The notes below the pieces were generated by a model. The model searched no databases. It was not told the DNA's origin and saw nothing but the letters and a program-made list of their open reading frames with translations. A stretch of 12,465 bases of DNA. Origin: an uncultured Desulfarculaceae bacterium (GTDB lineage Bacteria; Desulfobacterota; Desulfarculia; Desulfarculales; Desulfarculaceae). A program made the translations under genes and the position numbers. Each line of letters starts with the position of its first letter. Position 1 is the stretch's first letter. Below are positions 11,742 through 12,465 of this stretch, in pieces. The stretch covers positions 1 through 12,465 of the forward strand of contig CALERA010000440.1 of NCBI GenBank assembly GCA_937908275.1, in the 5' to 3' direction.

Positions 11742-12121
11742 CAGCGCTCCGGCATCAGTTCGCAACGGCAACCCAGGTGGACCGGGGCCTTGGCCAGGCG
11801 GCCCAGCTCGTGGCGGGCGTAGCGCCGGCCCTGGCGCTGGCGGCAGGCCGGGCAGACCAGGTCGTCCTCCCGGGTGGTCCAGACCAGGGCCGTGATCTCG
11901 CCCCGGTTGGCGTCGTGGATCACCCGCCGCCAGATGGCCCGCTTCTCGATCTCAAAGGCCCGGGCCTGGTCCGGCGGCATGCTGCGATAGGGCAGGTGCT
12001 GGTGCCAGAGGGGGTCCTGGGCGATCTGCGCGTCGATCTCCAGGGCGGCCGCGGCCAGGAAATCGGCCATGGAGCGCGGGGGCGGCGGCTGGGTCTTGGC
12101 CCGGGCGAAGGGCCACTTCAT
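11741..12121 (-). CDS. Hypothetical protein with a phage Mu-F/SPP1 gp7-like C-terminal Cys/His motif
   Basis: This 126-residue protein has a basic, Pro-rich start (MKWPFARAKTQPPPPR), a helical middle (MADFLAAAALEIDAQIAQ; ARAFEIEKRAIWRRVIHDANRG) and a C-terminal part reading ALVWTTREDDLVCPACRQRQG (78-98) then APVHLGCRCELMP (112-124). The layout W-T-x-x-x-D-x-x-C-P-x-C-x-x-x-x-G ... P-x-H-x-x-C-R-C is that of the C-terminal region of phage minor head (Mu gpF / SPP1 gp7-type) proteins. Here Cys90, Cys93, His115, Cys118 and Cys120 could bind zinc. The protein is far shorter than a phage head protein, which normally exceeds 250 residues. The ATG at 12121 overlaps the upstream gene by 4 bp. Neighbours show no phage hallmarks, so it may be a domesticated remnant or merely share the metal motif. 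Confidence 0.7.
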   Translation of the reverse strand: MKWPFARAKTQPPPPRSMADFLAAAALEIDAQIAQDPLWHQHLPYRSMPPDQARAFEIEKRAIWRRVIHDANRGEITALVWTTREDDLVCPACRQRQGRRYARHELGRLAKAPVHLGCRCELMPER

Positions 12122-12465
12122 CGGGTCTCTCCGAAGGGCTTCACCGCCAGGGCGTTCTCCTCCACCAACCGGGGCGGGTGCCGGCGCAGGAAGGCGTCCG
12201 GGGTCAGGCCGCCCTGGGCCAGGGCCAGGAAATCCGCCGCCGGGGCCTCCAGGCTGACCCGGGCCTGCACCGGAGCGGCGTGGGGATCGGCCCCCTGGGG
12301 CGGGACGACGCTGTAGATGTCCAGGGAGATGCGCTCCACCCCCGGGGCGGGCAGCAGGTCCTCGCCCAGGGTGAGGGCCAGGGGCAGGCCGCTGGTCAGG
12401 GAGACCTGGGCCGCCAGTGGGGCCTTGCTGCCCAGCACCGCCCAGGTCTGGCCCGTCCAATCTAG
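12118..12465 (-). CDS. Hypothetical protein, 5' end beyond the window
   Basis: The C-terminal 115 residues are visible and the frame is open to the window edge. The segment before the internal GTG at 12438 (DWTGQTWAVLGSKAPLAA) looks coding, so the true start is probably outside. The composition suggests a beta-rich part (QVSLTSGLPLALTLGEDL, VERISLDIYSVVPP, QARVSLEAP) followed by a helical tail (ADFLALAQGGLTPDAFLRR). No membrane helix, cysteine or known motif is seen. The stop overlaps the next gene by 4 bp (ATGA), making it part of the same transcript as the Cys/His protein and the 88-residue protein. I do not recognise the family. Confidence 0.65.
   Translation of the reverse strand, partial: LDWTGQTWAVLGSKAPLAAQVSLTSGLPLALTLGEDLLPAPGVERISLDIYSVVPPQGADPHAAPVQARVSLEAPAADFLALAQGGLTPDAFLRRHPPRLVEENALAVKPFGETR

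Noticed and set aside
11741..12121. Interpretation of the right edge as a prophage
   Set aside because: Only one Cys/His motif is phage-like; no terminase, portal, tail, integrase or attachment repeat is visible in the window.

Overview
The window reads as an ordinary chromosomal stretch of a very GC-rich, gene-dense Gram-negative bacterium. Coding density, short overlaps between neighbouring genes (ATGA, TTGA, TGATG), Sec signal peptides and the gene types fit an anaerobic Desulfobacterota lineage ('deltaproteobacteria', Desulfarculales-like). That placement is an inference from overall character. There is no rRNA, tRNA, CRISPR array, transposase or integrase.

Left block (1-4600). A minus-strand pair encodes a small three-part zinc-ribbon protein and a QueD/6-pyruvoyl-tetrahydropterin-synthase homologue, cut by the left edge. 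Facing away from it is a secreted protein joining a TolB/FlgO-like N-terminal domain to five FG-GAP/VCBS-like blades, closed by a textbook intrinsic terminator. Then, on the plus strand, come a translationally coupled pair (FMN split-barrel protein and DEDDh exonuclease) and a small XRE-type regulator.

Middle block (4686-8070), all minus strand: one probable operon running from a strong sigma70-type promoter through a class B DnaJ (CbpA-like), a TPM-domain membrane protein, an unusual nucleotidyltransferase-fold protein and LemA. LemA and TPM are known companions. The chaperone and the NTase placed around them are the most system-like feature of the window.

Block 8142-9831, minus strand: a cysteine-cluster (YkgJ-type) protein, a membrane-anchored rhodanese-like protein whose catalytic Cys position is Gly, and a MauE/DoxX-like membrane protein with a CxCF motif. 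This looks like a small redox or membrane-thiol operon. It is followed by about 100 bp of nested palindromes separating it from the dnaJ promoter.

Right block (9890-12465). An AT-richer regulatory island precedes a plus-strand phenylacetate-CoA ligase (paaK-like). Converging on it from the right edge are three tightly overlapping minus-strand genes with no recognised function. The middle one carries a Cys/His motif resembling the C-terminus of phage Mu-F/SPP1 gp7 head-morphogenesis proteins, although nothing else nearby looks phage-derived.
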